From: Thermoguttaceae bacterium
GTDB taxonomy: Bacteria; Planctomycetota; Planctomycetia; Pirellulales; Thermoguttaceae
Reading direction: 5' to 3'
Length of the DNA: 64,000 nucleotides
NCBI GenBank assembly: GCA_017550965.1
Contig: JAFZNK010000300.1
Location: 1 to 64,000, forward strand
Shown here: positions 26,701 to 35,628 of the stretch, piece by piece
How the letters are laid out: the number at the start of each line of letters is the position of its first letter
How positions within the stretch are numbered: the first letter of the stretch is position 1
Notes under the pieces: generated by a model
The model's input: only the letters and a program-made list of their open reading frames with translations
Databases searched by the model: none
Told to the model about the DNA's origin: nothing
Made by a program: the position numbers and the translations under genes

Positions 26701-27173
26701 ACACAAGACTCGACGCTATTCTTATCCCCGAGGGGGAAACGAAACGACGATTTCGATTCGCCATCGGGATCGACTTGGAAGATCCTCATTACGAGGCGCT
26801 CGAATATCTAGCTCCGGATCCTTTAAGACTGGACAACACGCCCTGCCCCAAACGCCCCGTTTCGACGTTTATTTCTTCGAACGAACAGAACGTGCAAATT
26901 ATAGAAACGTTTCCAATTCTTCCTGAAACGTCCGCTAATAAAAGCGGATCGCTTGCAGGCGTCCGCTTAACAATTCTTGAAACGCATAGCGTAAAGACTC
27001 ATGCCACGATTCGTTCGTTTCTTCCGATAGATCGAGTCGAATCGCTTGATCTTATAGGAAACGTCAACAAGGAGACGATCAAGCCGACAAACGCCGGCTC
27101 GATCGATTTGGAACTTAACCCGCGTCAACTTAAAACGCTTAATGTCTACTTTAAAAATTCGTCGTTAAAATAG
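23799..27173 (+). CDS. GH38 alpha-mannosidase-like protein
   Basis: 1124 aa, no signal peptide. The N-terminal part, starting MISLIPCYSLEDFSIYRQ and SALYHPALVAHF, is a segment I recall from planctomycete GH38-like proteins. A GH38/57-type barrel region follows: AFGVAPTVFGRQEAGYAQIL, PQLLKQAGYQGVLSR and RWQGRDGSTIAAL. Helices and a charged linker (about residues 700-760, KKKGGLFQKFASKIRGD) lead to a C-terminal beta-sandwich (FFEIRIDPVMGSVRRLTTY) as in mannosidases. I cannot place the catalytic nucleophile Asp with certainty, so enzyme activity is not proven. The ATG at 23799 matches the family start; a TTG at 23742 is in frame. Its stop lies 1 nt from the convergent TolC-like gene's stop, without a terminator between. 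Confidence 0.75.
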   Translation: MISLIPCYSLEDFSIYRQASEVDEIFSAWSALYHPALVAHFGDAPRWEAAGSPSTGKQRRLVVVPPCAEYLVSRSWLKSAEEEGAIIIRHVADRDEIIRIALEKLNLSPDGAENQSSQTEPQNKVGKEVQNASPIPKLPYDDAAESFLAVGLCCLLEELLTRKLRYMSNLDQVSFNMRIVDAAKAHVTNNVEEREKNLQKAFDLLTTSKEYFFPTATKFLDLTWIEEEDFAKTLPEELSFRKLRGEKTNLVLPVPLMKKCEAEHPETFVALREEIQSNRVTLIGSDKWEAPLYLMGPTEIANQLIAGRNEYLRAFGVAPTVFGRQEAGYAQILPQLLKQAGYQGVLSRTGDGWSLLEKPGDRSQFRWQGRDGSTIAALCKRPLDATSSEDLLQLPDRIGNSYYSDNASAIVFEHRPGAESRWLRDILRMDRYSPVLGKFYDVNDYFRVTEGTGDKEKFVKDRFKTNFLSRSVKRNRSDVVSTWVRRQRLCQIRATLGALETTIRTLTHKTKARPELEQAFNEYLTRSAALLEKTENVLESVDKYLLPVEQIQPVQIPELDVLFEQLEENKRQTLTAASQYLSQAQGKNDEQSGSLFVNVASTQQNVFWEAFSSTGKDSIIERSQRHFEQITAVKVRSFSSPTSDVVQYVATLPAGATFWLPTFDDVEYRFHSRPLFDTQLPSQSFLSSEKGNEGQSEHISDEPGSLVKEPANKKKGGLFQKFASKIRGDVPNSANGQDNETEDSDFRALAEYVEKRYSQTEVEKYYRLHNDFFEIRIDPVMGSVRRLTTYRSNARLSNGVLRQPGIGNRLAWDFALKLPEDLLKEDHRPIEDSYYGYTTSAADSIEILSNGPSVGRIKIAGRMIAPNGELAGKYTQTLTVRLKSKAIDVEVELEPIVSPGPAPWESYYGCRLAWKDPMAEIKGGVAASLIGTTRDYIQAPESVDVRSDEHIGITFLSSGLPYFKRISDTRLDAILIPEGETKRRFRFAIGIDLEDPHYEALEYLAPDPLRLDNTPCPKRPVSTFISSNEQNVQIIETFPILPETSANKSGSLAGVRLTILETHSVKTHATIRSFLPIDRVESLDLIGNVNKETIKPTNAGSIDLELNPRQLKTLNVYFKNSSLK

Positions 27174-27174
27174 C

Positions 27175-28980
27175 TTATAGAATACCGACGGCATAACGCA
27201 GGCGTTGAGTTGCGAGAATAGCGTCGTAACATGCGTTGGTGTAATTGCTTTTCGCCGCGGTCCTCATCGTCGCCGCGTCAAGCGTTTCCGTGTGATTGAC
27301 GGCGCCCTCCTGGAACCCGCGCGTTACGACTCGTAAATTCTCTTCCGCCTGCTCCACCGCTACGCGAGCGACCTCTACGCGCTCCCTCGCCTCTTGTTCG
27401 GCCAGCCAAGCTTGTCGGACTTGTAAGCGAATTCCAGATTCCGCTTCGTCACGGACGCGCGCAACCGCCATCGCGTTTTGTCGCGCCGCGTTTTGACGCG
27501 CTCGACTGGTTCCGCCGTCGATGGGAGTCCATGTCAAACCGACAGCCGCCGTCGCGTTGGAATTGTCTCTTAGATGGCTGTTTTCGAAATACGAATAAGC
27601 GCCGACAACCGCAACCTGAGGCAAAACGTCGGCCCGCGCGACCCTTACTTGTTCTTGCAAAGCGCGAGATTCTGCAGAGAGAACTTGCAACTCGCCGCGG
27701 GTTTGAACAGCTTGGGAAGTCAACGTCTCTAAATCGCCAAGCGGGGCGCCTAATTCAACGTCGGCAATTACGACCGGAGCGTCCAACGGTCTCCATAAAA
27801 GTCGATTATAAGCGGCTTCCGCCAGCTGCTGCGCGTTAGCGACTTTAAGTTCCGTTTGACGCGTTTCCGAGAGCGCGACTTGCGCTGCCAAAACGACGTT
27901 ACGCGTAAGCAAACCAACGTCAAACATACGCTCGGAATCAGAATAATGTTCTTCAGCCGTTTGGACGGCCTCGACGGCGACTTGTCGGAGCTGACGAGTT
28001 CGTAATACGAGAAAATAGGCTTCGGAAACCTGGAATTTAACAGCCTGTTCTCCAACGTCCATACCGGCTTGCGTCGCCTGAGCCATCGCCTCGGCCTCGC
28101 GAGTCAAAGCGTTTATACGTCCTCCCAGGTAAATAGGGAGAGAAACCGCCGTAACCGTCGTTACAAAATTTCTATCGCATAAAGGGGTTTCAATTTGATA
28201 TTGCGTCGGCAACTGCGATATCACAGGCGCCAGCGAGGGGTCTGCCGCCGCAACGCCGGCGGCGACGTTTGACAAATCTAAGTCTGAAACCGTCGCCGGT
28301 TGGTTCAACATTCCAACATACGACGTTGCGTTCGTAACTTTCGGTTTGCGCAAAGATCGCGCGGCTTCGACGGTAGAACGAGACGCTCCGTTCTTCAACG
28401 CCAACGCGCGTTGAGTTCGGCTTTCGGCAAGCGCAATCCTTGTCGCTTCTTCCAAAGTTTCGGCGTGCGATCCTTGAACCTGCTCCGAATATGCCGACGA
28501 CGGTTCCTTCGTTTGCAGAGTTTGGCGTTTGCGCGTCGCGTTCGTGCGCATGCTGTCTTTTGACAAATATAAAGACGAATTATCTCGCGGTTTCGACGTT
28601 TGGGCATACGCCGACGCCTGGCGAACGTCGCGTGAAGACGAATTAGGACTCGGAGCCCTGTCTAATACCAAAACGTCAGAACGACTTTGACTGGAAACCG
28701 AATCGGGAGACGACGTTTCTTTTATATTTTGAGAGTCCTTCCGTTCTCTTGCAGACACGGAATCGGAAGCTGGCCGCGTTTTCGGAGCGGTAGAAGCATA
28801 AACGCTCGGATTTGAAGAATCATACGCTTGCGAAAAAGCCTCGACTTCGCCGAAACCGAAACACAACGCCGCCAAACTGAAAAACGCGCCGAAGCGTAAA
28901 ACGCGCCTATAATACCGTTCGAAACGCCTGCGTTCGCGAATTCGAATTGTTTGAGGGAGTTTAACGACATTGTTTCTCAT
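27175..28980 (-). CDS. TolC-family outer-membrane efflux protein
   Basis: 601 aa. A long basic N-terminus (about 35 residues) precedes a signal-peptide core (FGAFFSLAALCFGFGEVEAF). A Ser-rich disordered region follows up to about residue 155. The rest is the duplicated TolC fold of long helices and beta segments: EEATRIALAESRTQRALALK, VSLPIYLGGRINALTREAEA, VSEAYFLVLRTRQL, LTWTPIDGGTSRARQNAARQ, and the C-terminal TNACYDAILATQRLRYAVGI. It would form the outer-membrane channel of a tripartite pump or type I system. No adaptor or inner-membrane transporter lies next to it. The ATG at 28980 has AAGGA 6 nt upstream and is preferred to the start at 29058. The long disordered N-terminal insert is unusual for TolC. 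Confidence 0.9.
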   Translation of the reverse strand: MRNNVVKLPQTIRIRERRRFERYYRRVLRFGAFFSLAALCFGFGEVEAFSQAYDSSNPSVYASTAPKTRPASDSVSARERKDSQNIKETSSPDSVSSQSRSDVLVLDRAPSPNSSSRDVRQASAYAQTSKPRDNSSLYLSKDSMRTNATRKRQTLQTKEPSSAYSEQVQGSHAETLEEATRIALAESRTQRALALKNGASRSTVEAARSLRKPKVTNATSYVGMLNQPATVSDLDLSNVAAGVAAADPSLAPVISQLPTQYQIETPLCDRNFVTTVTAVSLPIYLGGRINALTREAEAMAQATQAGMDVGEQAVKFQVSEAYFLVLRTRQLRQVAVEAVQTAEEHYSDSERMFDVGLLTRNVVLAAQVALSETRQTELKVANAQQLAEAAYNRLLWRPLDAPVVIADVELGAPLGDLETLTSQAVQTRGELQVLSAESRALQEQVRVARADVLPQVAVVGAYSYFENSHLRDNSNATAAVGLTWTPIDGGTSRARQNAARQNAMAVARVRDEAESGIRLQVRQAWLAEQEARERVEVARVAVEQAEENLRVVTRGFQEGAVNHTETLDAATMRTAAKSNYTNACYDAILATQRLRYAVGIL

Positions 28981-29189
28981 AGCGATTCCTTTTCCGTAGC
29001 GGCGTTTGTAACAAATCATATCGGCAACAATCGATACGCCCGTCCGCATGTAAATCAACAGCTTCTTGCCGTCGTCTTCGTTAGAATCGGAAAAATTTAA
29101 CGTCGTTCTTTAAGACATCTGTTAAAAAAGATAAAATCTCGCGTTTATTTCAACAGCGCCAATTATAGCGCTTATACATAAAAAACTTG

Positions 29190-30785
29190 CTACGGTCTTA
29201 AAATCGCCTTCTCAGGAAACAAGTTGCCGGCTTCCTTCACCAAAGCTCTTTCTGAAATACGAACAGGAACGGTCGTAAACTCAGGAACGTTGTACGAACG
29301 CATCACGTCAAGCGTGCTGCGAGGATCCTTTTGAGGAAGCATGAAAGGCTTAGAAAAACGCCCTGAATCGTCATAATGCGCAAAATAAAGGCGAGTAAAA
29401 GAACCGTCGTCTCTTCGAGAACTAAACGCCACCCAACGGCCGGAAGAACTCCACGAATGGTAGCTGTCAGGTTCTTCGGCAGAATTAATTTCGTCGAGCG
29501 GACGCGCCTTGCCTGACGCAATATCTAAAACCCACAGATCGGCGTCGCGTTGCCAAATAGGAAAACAGCCGTAACGAGTCATTGTAAAAAGAAGCGTCTT
29601 TCCGTCGGGAGAAAGGCGAGGAAAAAGAGCGCTTTGTTCGCTGGAAGAAGCGTCAAAAACGAGTTCCGGTTCGCCAAAACTATTAGTTTTCTCGTCGTAT
29701 GAAACTTTCTTAATGTCATAGTGAAGATTCTCGCGGAGCTCTATCGTCTCGTTCTGTCTATTTTCCTGGTCTTCTCTTGAAGTCCTGAAACCCGGATTTT
29801 TTGCGGAACAGTAATACAAAGTTTTACCGTCCGCCGTCCAGGTGGGATAAGTGTCAAGCGTATCGTCGCCGGGAGGAAAAACGGGCTTGATGAGATTATT
29901 GGCGACGTCGTAAAGATACAGATCGGAAAACATGTCAAGCACGTCGATTCTATCCAGCGAATTCGAGTGAAACGTTTGAAAAGTCTGACAAGAAACAAAA
30001 GCCACGTGCAAAGAATTCGGGCGCCAGGCTGAATAGCTGCAACCAGCAAGCATTCCATCCGCTTTAAGATCGCGTTTAGCAAATTTTCCGTTTGCGCTAA
30101 AAACAGTCCCTGGGTTTTGAAAGCGCATATGAAAGAAAAAAGCGTCGGTCTCGTAATTTTGATAAGAATGACAATTAACGCACGTGCGTTCGCTAACAAG
30201 TCTCGCACGAAAAAAAGCGCGTTCGTCAAAAGATTCTAAATTGCGATTCCAAAGCGCGAGGTCGGTAAAGTATTCGTAACCGGGTTCAATTTTACGGTAA
30301 GAGATCCAGGAATCGATCTCGTCGGAAGATATTTTCATCGTCCAGTCGTCAAATTTACGCCACTCTCCTTCGTTCTTGACAAAAACTGAAAAACAAAGAG
30401 ACTTTCCGGCGTTTTCTCGCAACGTCTTTTTCCAAAACTTCTTAGAAAAACGAGTTTTCTTCCCTGAAAAATAAGCCGCTTTTTCCCGGATAATCTTTCC
30501 GTCGACGTCAACGATCGAAACTACTGTCAACGCTTTTTCAACGTCTTTTTCGACCAAATCATAATTCAACGGCGCAATATTGACGGGAATCGTTACGTCT
30601 CGGTAATCTGGAAATATCTCAGGCTGTCGCCCAACCGATTCAAAATCATTCGGAACATTACTAACGCCTGAACTCCCACATCCTAAAAAAGAACATATGA
30701 CAAGCGTTAGAAAGAATATTGCATAAGAAACTTGATTGGAGCGGCTTGCGTTATTTGTTTTTCCGTCGTCGAGACCTATCCGCAT
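29190..30785 (-). CDS. PD40/TolB-like beta-propeller lipoprotein with haem-binding CxxCH motif
   Basis: 531 aa. The signal peptide ends with lipobox ICSFLGC (Cys near residue 36), so the protein should be a lipoprotein. Near residue 200 is RTCVNCHSY, a CxxCH motif that usually binds haem c, followed by FFFHMRFQNPGT. A TolB-like propeller with PD40 repeats follows: AWRPNSLHVAFVS, YPTWTADGKTLYYCSAKN, FPRLSPDGKTLLFT and YHSWSSSGRWVAFSSRRDD. The same order of NCHS motif and propeller is familiar from Bacteroidota proteins linked to cytochrome c biology. Function is unknown; haem attachment would need the Ccm/Ccs system. The ATG at 30785 has AGGA 8 nt upstream and is preferred to 30821. Confidence 0.8.
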   Translation of the reverse strand: MRIGLDDGKTNNASRSNQVSYAIFFLTLVICSFLGCGSSGVSNVPNDFESVGRQPEIFPDYRDVTIPVNIAPLNYDLVEKDVEKALTVVSIVDVDGKIIREKAAYFSGKKTRFSKKFWKKTLRENAGKSLCFSVFVKNEGEWRKFDDWTMKISSDEIDSWISYRKIEPGYEYFTDLALWNRNLESFDERAFFRARLVSERTCVNCHSYQNYETDAFFFHMRFQNPGTVFSANGKFAKRDLKADGMLAGCSYSAWRPNSLHVAFVSCQTFQTFHSNSLDRIDVLDMFSDLYLYDVANNLIKPVFPPGDDTLDTYPTWTADGKTLYYCSAKNPGFRTSREDQENRQNETIELRENLHYDIKKVSYDEKTNSFGEPELVFDASSSEQSALFPRLSPDGKTLLFTMTRYGCFPIWQRDADLWVLDIASGKARPLDEINSAEEPDSYHSWSSSGRWVAFSSRRDDGSFTRLYFAHYDDSGRFSKPFMLPQKDPRSTLDVMRSYNVPEFTTVPVRISERALVKEAGNLFPEKAILRP

Positions 30786-30890
30786 CGTCTTCTTCCTGCT
30801 TTTCGAGCGCTCATTCTCCAAAGAACCTAATGGACGATTATAAGAAAAACAGGAACGAAGTCAACTAACAAAGACGTCGACCTTACCATG

Positions 30891-30924
30891 AAAAACTCCC
30901 GTTAATCCTGTGACGAGCGGGAGT
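30891..30924 (-). terminator. Terminator of the porin gene
   Basis: On the minus strand ACTCCCG (30924-30918) and CGGGAGT (30901-30895) form a 7-bp stem with a 16-nt loop, followed by T's at 30894-30891. Confidence 0.75.
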
Positions 30925-30962
30925 AATAACAGCAGACTCAAGCAACAACGTCAGATTCAAAA

Positions 30963-32708
30963 CTAGAATCTAAAGGTCATTTGCGAGACGATCGTGTCAA
31001 AAACGGAATCAGCATGATCGTTACCCTTGCGTGCGTGGACATAAGCGCGTTCCCAGTTGAACGTCATGAACGTCTGAGCGTTCCAAAACCAGTTAAACCC
31101 CATGACGCTACGGTTCACAGAACCATAGGTTGATCCGGGAACATCTTTCAAGTTATTCAACTCGGTCCATTCCCACTTGGCGACGGCTTCCCAAGCGCCC
31201 CAATGACGTCCCACCGTGCGCTCCTTACAATTCAAAAAGACGTATTCCTCAGGCATCGTAATCGAACCAAATCGTCCGCTATTCTTCAAATAAGTTCGCG
31301 AGCAGTGAGGAGTTAAAAAACGACGCGCGACGACGGTCGTCCCCCAAGCGGTTCCGCCTCCGTCGTAGACGTTGCACATATACCCTTCGGCGGTCAAGGC
31401 AGCTTCGCCAATCTGATACGCAATCTCCGCTTGAGTAACGGAGAACGAAGTATCGGCCAAAGAAATCGAACCGTCGAGGAAGTAGGGATTGTCGTCGCCG
31501 CTCCACATCTCGCCGCGAGTGTACAAGCGCAGTTTATTCTCCCCGCCAGGGATAAGCCAGTAAAAACTCGCGCCCAAATGGAAAACTTCGCGAGTAAATC
31601 CGTCGTCGTCAACCTCGCAAACAGGAACGGTCGTAAAACGCGAGTTGAGAATGAAGCCCGGATCGCTGTCTACAATCATGTGAGGCGACGACGCGATCGA
31701 AGGCGCCGCAAAGACTCCGAAAAACGCGCGGGTGCGTTGATCCGCGCCATAGTGAACAGATGAAACGCCAAGACGACGACTCTGCCAAAACGCCTTTGTT
31801 CCCTCGTCGATGGACGCAAAAACCCGGTCATAAGTGGCTTCAACGCTTTCCATTCCAGATTCGACGAAGAAGTGACCTACCGTGACGTCGCCAAAATATT
31901 GAGTATCCTTAACGCGCAGGTAGACGTCTTTAAAACCGATCTTATCGTTAACGCCAATCCCCATGGCGTATTCTAAATTGCCGTGACCGGATCCTTTCAT
32001 TGTGAAACGAACGTCGCGCATACCAAACGAGTTTTTCGTATTGCCGTACATATCCTCGGCGTCGTCGTCTTTGCCAATGGTAGTGGCGTCCATAGAAACG
32101 TGCCCCGTAAGTTTCATCGTAAAAGGATCGCTAACTTTCGGGTCTTTTTTCTCGTTTTTTTTCTGTTCCGCAGCAAGATCGGCTCTCAGCTCTTCTGAAG
32201 TCTTCTGCAATTCGGCAATTTGATTTTGCAACTCCTCAAGTTCGGGAATTCCTCCTGTCAACACCCCGCCGTGATGAACCATTGCAACAGTTTCGTCCGC
32301 TTGAGCAAGCGCGACCGTCTCGGCTCGAGCAGACGCGACAGTTTCGTCCGCAACCCATCCGTCGTCGTAATCTTCATCGTAATCTTCGTCAGAATCATCG
32401 TCGGACTCTTCCTCTTCTTCGAGTTCCTCGTCTAATTCCTCGTCGGATTCCTCGACTAATTCCTCGTCCGATTCTTCAGAATACTCCTCGTCATACTCGT
32501 CGGTTTCTTCGTCGTACGCTTGTTCTGCGAAGGGAATAGCAACGGAAGCTTCGTGGAAACGTTCGGAGTTCGGCGAAGGAGCCGAAACATACGACTCGTC
32601 GTCGTATGTCAATCCTGCCGCATACGACGTTGGCATGCCTGAGCCCGAACCGCTGACGCAGACAAGCAACGCGCACAAGCAAGCTAATATCTGGATTCGC
32701 CAATTCAT
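30963..32708 (-). CDS. OprO/OprP-like porin with an acidic N-terminal tract
   Basis: 581 aa with a signal peptide (ILACLCALLVCVSGSGSG). Residues about 66-122 are almost entirely Glu, Asp, Ser and Tyr, including an octapeptide repeat EESDEEL(V/D). A coiled coil follows (LEELQNQIAELQKTSEELRA, about 155-180), as in other planctomycete porins. The remainder is a barrel of the phosphate-selective porin type: TMKLTGHVSMDATTIG, DVRFTMKGSGHGNLEYAMGI, FGDVTVGHFFVESGMES and FWQSRRLGVS. The C-terminus SQMTFRF ends in Phe, as outer-membrane barrel proteins do. The ATG is preceded by GGAGG. The solute carried is unknown. It has its own terminator and a 383-nt region upstream. Confidence 0.88.
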   Translation of the reverse strand: MNWRIQILACLCALLVCVSGSGSGMPTSYAAGLTYDDESYVSAPSPNSERFHEASVAIPFAEQAYDEETDEYDEEYSEESDEELVEESDEELDEELEEEEESDDDSDEDYDEDYDDGWVADETVASARAETVALAQADETVAMVHHGGVLTGGIPELEELQNQIAELQKTSEELRADLAAEQKKNEKKDPKVSDPFTMKLTGHVSMDATTIGKDDDAEDMYGNTKNSFGMRDVRFTMKGSGHGNLEYAMGIGVNDKIGFKDVYLRVKDTQYFGDVTVGHFFVESGMESVEATYDRVFASIDEGTKAFWQSRRLGVSSVHYGADQRTRAFFGVFAAPSIASSPHMIVDSDPGFILNSRFTTVPVCEVDDDGFTREVFHLGASFYWLIPGGENKLRLYTRGEMWSGDDNPYFLDGSISLADTSFSVTQAEIAYQIGEAALTAEGYMCNVYDGGGTAWGTTVVARRFLTPHCSRTYLKNSGRFGSITMPEEYVFLNCKERTVGRHWGAWEAVAKWEWTELNNLKDVPGSTYGSVNRSVMGFNWFWNAQTFMTFNWERAYVHARKGNDHADSVFDTIVSQMTFRF

Positions 32709-33091
32709 TGTTATACCTCCATTGCATAACGTAAAGGCGGAGCTATCTACTGTACTTTCTGCTCAATCGGCTAATTCCAGATAGAAAGATAAATAAAAAT
32801 TTAGGGATTATTCAACTCCGCCGATTATTCGGGACAAACCGCAATGATAAACAAGAGAAAACAAAGATCGAGATTCCCGTAAATAAGAAACTATTCCGAA
32901 TACCCCGTAAAAAAAGAACGTCAAAAAGACTCGTTCCCCTCCCTTTTCCTGAAAAACGTTTATCGGGGGAAATATGCGCCGTCGAAACCCTAGGACAGTT
33001 CGCTAGAAAAATTGATAGAGAAACGATTGATCCGGCGCAACTCGTCTCCACGCAAGGAAGAAGTTACGTCGGACCCGATAATGTTCACGAC
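32709..33091. other. Intergenic region upstream of the porin
   Basis: 383 nt on the minus strand between the hydrolase stop and the porin start. A weak pair TTGACG, 16 nt, TATTCG lies about 190-220 nt upstream of the porin start. No hairpin terminator is evident for the hydrolase. The GGAGGT ribosome-binding site of the porin is at its left end. No gene is supported. Confidence 0.35.
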
Positions 33092-35548
33092 TTACCAGCG
33101 ATAAATTCTAACGCCAAAACCTTCGAAACAATCGCGCAAAACGCCGTTTTTAAAAGTTGGAGCAGCGGATTCGTTTTCGTCGAACAACACTTCAAATTTC
33201 GAACCGTCCTGCCTGGTTGGAAATTCAAATTGAACGTCGACAGGCTTTGGCGACGAATTGACGGCGAGCAAAACAGTCTTCTCTTCGTGAACCTTCAACA
33301 AACAGGTTATCGAATCGTTTCCTTCTGGATCTTGTTTGGGACCGCTAAGAATCGTCGTCTTCGGTTGCTGTTCCGAGTCCGTCAACTGCAAGAGGACGGG
33401 CGACAATTCGTTGATTTGAGTAGCGATCGTCGAAATATTCTTCCATCGTTCAGGGGTCGTCGTAACGCCGTAGTTAAACATCTTTTTTTCGGGATCGACG
33501 AATCCGCCGTAAGTATACCAGGTAATCCCGTTGGCCCCGGCGGCAAGAGCGGCAAAACTCATCGCTCGCAATTCCTGATACGTAGGAAAACGTTCCCAAC
33601 CCCACCCCTGGAAATACTGAATAATCGGCCAAATCGCCTTGGGACCGTCGTTAGCGTCGCGCGCGTCCGCAAAACTGCGTTTAACGTCCATAATCGTCTG
33701 CGCGACGCAATGAGTTCCTCCTTCGACTCCTTCTTTACGAACTGGGTATATTTCAGGTAAAAACGCGTCGGTTCCTTTAACATACGGTCGATAATTCGAG
33801 ATTTCTTTGCCGGCGTCAATAGGATCCGCTTGCACGGTCAGTCGAGTCGGATCAACGGCCTTACAGGAATCAAAGTAATCGTACAACTCGGACGGTTTGG
33901 TATTGTACGAGGTGTCGTCTCCAAGATACCAGGCGATAATCGCGGGACAATGGCGTTCGACTTCGACAAAACGCTCGTCCGGAAATCTTGCAACGGACCA
34001 CAATTTGAAACCGTATTTCTCGGCGGCTTGTAAAAATTTGTCTTCACGAGGCATTGAATAAGAATGAGCGAAATTGAACCCCGCTTCTTTCAAACCGCGA
34101 AACGCTTCGTCAATATTGTTGCCGTTGAATTCGCGCTCCGTTACGCCATAAATGCCGATGGGAAAGAACGGGGTCCCGTCGATAAGCGTCGCGCCATCCT
34201 CACGCAACGTAATTTTTGGAGTCGACGGAGCTTTTCCAATAAGGAAATAGCGCGTCGCCAACACGGAATTCCCCAGAACGTCCGCAACTTCAACGGTCGC
34301 TTTGTGAAGACCTTCTACAAATTCCTCGTTTAAACGTCCGCTCAAATGAAGAGAGCCGGACGCAGTCTTTCCTCGCTCAAAAATACTCGTAACGTCTTCT
34401 TCGTCGACGGTGACGACTATTGACGACGATCGGACGTACGAATCGTCGGAAATATCGAATTCCAGCGACGCATGACGATCTTCCGAGGGTTCGGCGTAGA
34501 CTCCGGCCAGTTTGACGCGCGGAGGATCGATATCGCCGCCGTTTCGCCAGGAAGAATCGTTTTTCTGCCCAATAAAAACGTTCTTCAACGTGGGAGAAGC
34601 CTTACCGTTAGGAATCAAAAACGCCTTATATCGCACAAAGGGCGCTGAAACCTCAAACGGAGAAGTAAAGCGAGAATTCGGCGTTCCGTCCGGACCAACA
34701 AACTCAGAGAATTTGCCAGGTTCTTCTGAGTCTGGCAAAACGCTCGCCGTTGAAATTTGAAAACTAACGCCGGCTCCATCCGGAACGTCCGCGTCCCAAG
34801 TTATCTTGCCGCCCTCAAAGATGTTGGAAACAAATTCGCCGGGAGAAATATAACTCTTTTCAGGATCGACTATTTCTAATGAAACGCATCGAACGACAGC
34901 AAACTCGCCTTGTTCAATATTGGGAACGTCAAAGCCAAGTTGTATTTCATATCCGACAGTTCCATCAGGAATCCTCCCCGAGACGACTTTTTGTCCGGAA
35001 GACAAATCGGCGAGAAAAGAGAACGTTTGCGAACTGATTTCTTCGTTATTTGAGTCAAACCAACGCACTAAACTACTGTACGTCGGTCCTTGGGCGGAAC
35101 CGACAATTTGTTTGGAAGCGATCGACTCAAAACGTAAGACATATTCGCGTCCCGAACAATCTTTCTCGAAAGGACGAACGTCAGTTGAAACGGATATAGC
35201 GGTGTCCCTAGGAAACTCAACTCCTTCGTCCAGAGGTTTGGAGCGCGTAATCACCAGCGAATTAACGCCGTCATATTCCTTGTTAAACTCAACGTCAAGC
35301 AGATTCTGGTAGTTGTTAATCGTTGGCCAAACGTCAGACGATTCAAAACGATCGAAGAAAATCGGCGTTCCAGAACGTCCCGCCTGAACGGTTCCGTCGG
35401 ATAAAGCGATATTTGACGCGTTATAAATAGAGCCGTCCGCCCATGTAAACGCCGGAACGGCTGAAAAAGCGACAACGAAGCCTACCGCCGTCAAAAGCGC
35501 CCCTAAACAACTGTTCGATCGACCAAACGAAAGCCAAGTAGCCGTCAT
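33092..35548 (-). CDS. Secreted multi-domain glycoside-hydrolase-like protein (TIM barrel)
   Basis: 818 aa with a signal peptide (GALLTAVGFVVAFSAVPAFTWA). Residues about 60-215 look like a jelly-roll/carbohydrate-binding domain (FFDRFESSDVWPTINNYQNL). Two beta-sandwich regions follow (about 230-440). The TIM barrel begins at about 455 (PFFPIGIYGVTEREFNGNNI) and continues with LKEAGFNFAHSYS, CPAIIAWYLGDDTSYN (a common planctomycete motif where others have W-Y-L-x-D-E-P), and ANGITWYTYGG. A C-terminal beta domain ends the chain. The replaced Glu in GDD leaves the catalytic set uncertain, so this may be a non-standard or binding protein. The ATG has TTAGGAG upstream. It lies 80 nt after the FHA-sigma54 gene. 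Confidence 0.7.
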   Translation of the reverse strand: MTATWLSFGRSNSCLGALLTAVGFVVAFSAVPAFTWADGSIYNASNIALSDGTVQAGRSGTPIFFDRFESSDVWPTINNYQNLLDVEFNKEYDGVNSLVITRSKPLDEGVEFPRDTAISVSTDVRPFEKDCSGREYVLRFESIASKQIVGSAQGPTYSSLVRWFDSNNEEISSQTFSFLADLSSGQKVVSGRIPDGTVGYEIQLGFDVPNIEQGEFAVVRCVSLEIVDPEKSYISPGEFVSNIFEGGKITWDADVPDGAGVSFQISTASVLPDSEEPGKFSEFVGPDGTPNSRFTSPFEVSAPFVRYKAFLIPNGKASPTLKNVFIGQKNDSSWRNGGDIDPPRVKLAGVYAEPSEDRHASLEFDISDDSYVRSSSIVVTVDEEDVTSIFERGKTASGSLHLSGRLNEEFVEGLHKATVEVADVLGNSVLATRYFLIGKAPSTPKITLREDGATLIDGTPFFPIGIYGVTEREFNGNNIDEAFRGLKEAGFNFAHSYSMPREDKFLQAAEKYGFKLWSVARFPDERFVEVERHCPAIIAWYLGDDTSYNTKPSELYDYFDSCKAVDPTRLTVQADPIDAGKEISNYRPYVKGTDAFLPEIYPVRKEGVEGGTHCVAQTIMDVKRSFADARDANDGPKAIWPIIQYFQGWGWERFPTYQELRAMSFAALAAGANGITWYTYGGFVDPEKKMFNYGVTTTPERWKNISTIATQINELSPVLLQLTDSEQQPKTTILSGPKQDPEGNDSITCLLKVHEEKTVLLAVNSSPKPVDVQFEFPTRQDGSKFEVLFDENESAAPTFKNGVLRDCFEGFGVRIYRW

Positions 35549-35628
35549 TGCGAAAACACTCCTAAAAAAGCGACGAGTCGACTCTTGTTCGCCGATTCGT
35601 CAAATCTAACTCCATACGGCGCTACACG

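Noticed and set aside
32391-32500. Repeat run that could be mistaken for a CRISPR or satellite array
   Set aside because: The repeats are in frame, code an acidic peptide, and have no unique spacers.
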